Part shown: in pieces, positions 4,408 to 5,318 of the stretch
Position numbering within the stretch: the stretch's first letter is position 1
How the letters are laid out: every line of letters starts with the position of its first letter
Assembly: GCA_965370715.1 (NCBI GenBank)
Contig: CBDUVQ010000064.1
Coordinates: 1-5,318, forward strand
Source of the DNA: JAFCBV01 sp965370715
GTDB lineage: Archaea; EX4484-52; B79-G9
Length of the DNA stretch: 5,318 nt
Direction: 5' to 3'
The notes under the pieces: model-generated
Database searches by the model: none
Seen by the model: the letters and a program-made list of their open reading frames with translations, nothing else
Told to the model about the DNA's origin: nothing
Translations under genes and position numbers: made by a program

Positions 4408-5318
4408 AAAATTATGAAAATTTCGTATTTTCACGGCTGCCTGAAAAGTATCAGGAATATATCATACAGGAGTCTGTATATGCCGGCTACCGCGAGAATG
4501 TTGAAAAATTTGTGTTTTGGCTGCTTTCTGCATACGCCATCATACTTTTGTCAACACTTACGGCTATGATAATAATAGGCCCTCCACCATGGATCGCCGC
4601 CATGCTGGTATTTTTCCTGCTTGCAACCGCAGTCTCTGCGCCATACCTTGTGTTCAGCAGTTCTGCAGACTCACGAAAAAAAGAAATAGACGGTGTATTG
4701 CCGGACTTTCTTATGCTTGTTGCATCCAACATAAAAAGCGGGCTTACAATTGACCGCGCCATCCTTTTTTCTGCGCGCCCTGAATTCGGCAGCCTGTCCA
4801 CAGAGTTCAAAAAAGTCGCCTTTGAAATATACGGCGGCGCATCGCTTGAGTCTGCGTTCATAAAGCTGACAAAACGAATAAAGTCAGGGGTCCTTGAAAG
4901 AACCATAAGCCTTGTTGTTGAAGGCATAAAGTCAGGAGGGGCTGTTGCAAAGCTTCTTGAGGAAATTGCTATTGACATAAGAAACACGGAAACTCTCCAA
5001 AAAGAAATACGCGCAAGCGTCATGATGTATGTAATGTTTATCTTCATGGCTGCTGTTCTTGGCGCGCCTGCACTTTTTGCAATATCCACGTTTCTCATAC
5101 AGGGAACAACAGCAATGTGGGGCGGCATGGACATGTCAACAGGCCCAGAAGTGCAGAGTGCGGGCATGATTAGCATATCAGCTCCCTCAATTGACAGCAC
5201 AATCTTCGGTTACTTTGCCCTTGCAGTAATAATTGTCACAACAACATTTTCAGGAATCCTAATATCGCTTATACAGACAGGAACCGCGCGGCAGGGATTA
5301 AAATACGCCCCTATTTTT
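4404..5318 (+). CDS. Second T2SF-domain platform protein (TadC/FlaJ-like), cut by the right edge
   Basis: The window holds 305 codons, open to the edge. This is a second membrane platform protein, paralogous to the gene before it, as expected of two-component TadB/TadC platforms. Predicted membrane segments lie at about 36-58, 62-85, 204-232 and 268-292. The cytoplasmic T2SF domain (about 99-225) contains LPDFLMLVASNIKSGLTIDR and, after a long helical stretch, SGGAVAKLLEEIAIDIR, both typical. The loop between the last two membrane segments (about 233-267) is rich in Gly, Ser and Thr and probably lies outside the membrane. The closing residues GLKYAPIF resemble the usual end of archaeal FlaJ/TadC-like proteins, so only a few codons are likely missing. 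Its ATG overlaps the preceding stop (ATGA), and GGTGA at 4392-4396 is a ribosome binding site seven bases ahead; the start is secure. It should pair with the first platform protein and the ATPase to form the assembly engine. Confidence 0.93.
   Translation, partial: MKNYENFVFSRLPEKYQEYIIQESVYAGYRENVEKFVFWLLSAYAIILLSTLTAMIIIGPPPWIAAMLVFFLLATAVSAPYLVFSSSADSRKKEIDGVLPDFLMLVASNIKSGLTIDRAILFSARPEFGSLSTEFKKVAFEIYGGASLESAFIKLTKRIKSGVLERTISLVVEGIKSGGAVAKLLEEIAIDIRNTETLQKEIRASVMMYVMFIFMAAVLGAPALFAISTFLIQGTTAMWGGMDMSTGPEVQSAGMISISAPSIDSTIFGYFALAVIIVTTTFSGILISLIQTGTARQGLKYAPIF

Noticed and set aside
4487..5200. Long open minus-strand frame of 237 codons
   Set aside because: It is fully antisense to the second platform gene, which has clear T2SF signatures. 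The antisense product shows no domain and arises from codon bias.
1..5318. CRISPR array, tRNA, rRNA or insertion sequence
   Set aside because: I saw no regularly spaced repeats, no cloverleaf-like sequence, no transposase and no terminal inverted repeats.

Overview
The window looks archaeal. Four signs support this. Two prepilin-like proteins carry the archaeal class III signal and H-domain (GVSPLIAAVLLIAFT). The secretion ATPase and its two membrane partners are of the archaeal FlaI/TadA and FlaJ/TadC type. Promoters read as TATA boxes about 26-28 bp from starts rather than as -35/-10 pairs. Leaders are very short, or carry GGTGA-type ribosome binding sites. The wording of the pilin H-domain and the heavy use of ATA isoleucine codons recall DPANN-type archaea or an uncultured euryarchaeal-like lineage, but I cannot place it more precisely.

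Layout. Positions 1-579 (minus strand, running off the left edge) hold the first 193 codons of a polytopic membrane methyltransferase of the isoprenylcysteine/phospholipid methyltransferase (ICMT/PEMT) superfamily. Positions 704-1685 (minus strand) hold two tightly coupled small secreted pilin-like genes. Positions 1686-1788 form a compact divergent promoter region in which the two TATA elements are the arms of a perfect 9-bp inverted repeat. Positions 1789-5318 (plus strand) hold a three-gene operon: a 578-residue type IV pilus/type II secretion ATPase, a first T2SF-domain membrane protein, and a second T2SF-domain membrane protein cut by the right edge, probably only a few codons short.

How it works together. 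ATPase followed by two TadC/FlaJ-like platform proteins is the TadA-TadB-TadC order of archaeal Tad/Epd-like type IV filament systems. The divergent genes would supply the subunits: two prepilins, each with a conserved cysteine pair and possible N-glycosylation sites. No prepilin peptidase, ArlH-type regulator or other accessory gene is visible here, so the filament's function (adhesion, surface contact, secretion) cannot be told from this window.

Main oddities. The first platform gene has no ATG, GTG or TTG start in the region that clearly encodes its N-terminus. It lies in the same reading frame as the upstream ATPase, separated by a single TGA. The ATPase has a long lysine-rich N-terminal tail. 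The two pilin genes share an exactly identical 23-bp block in otherwise strongly diverged sequence.
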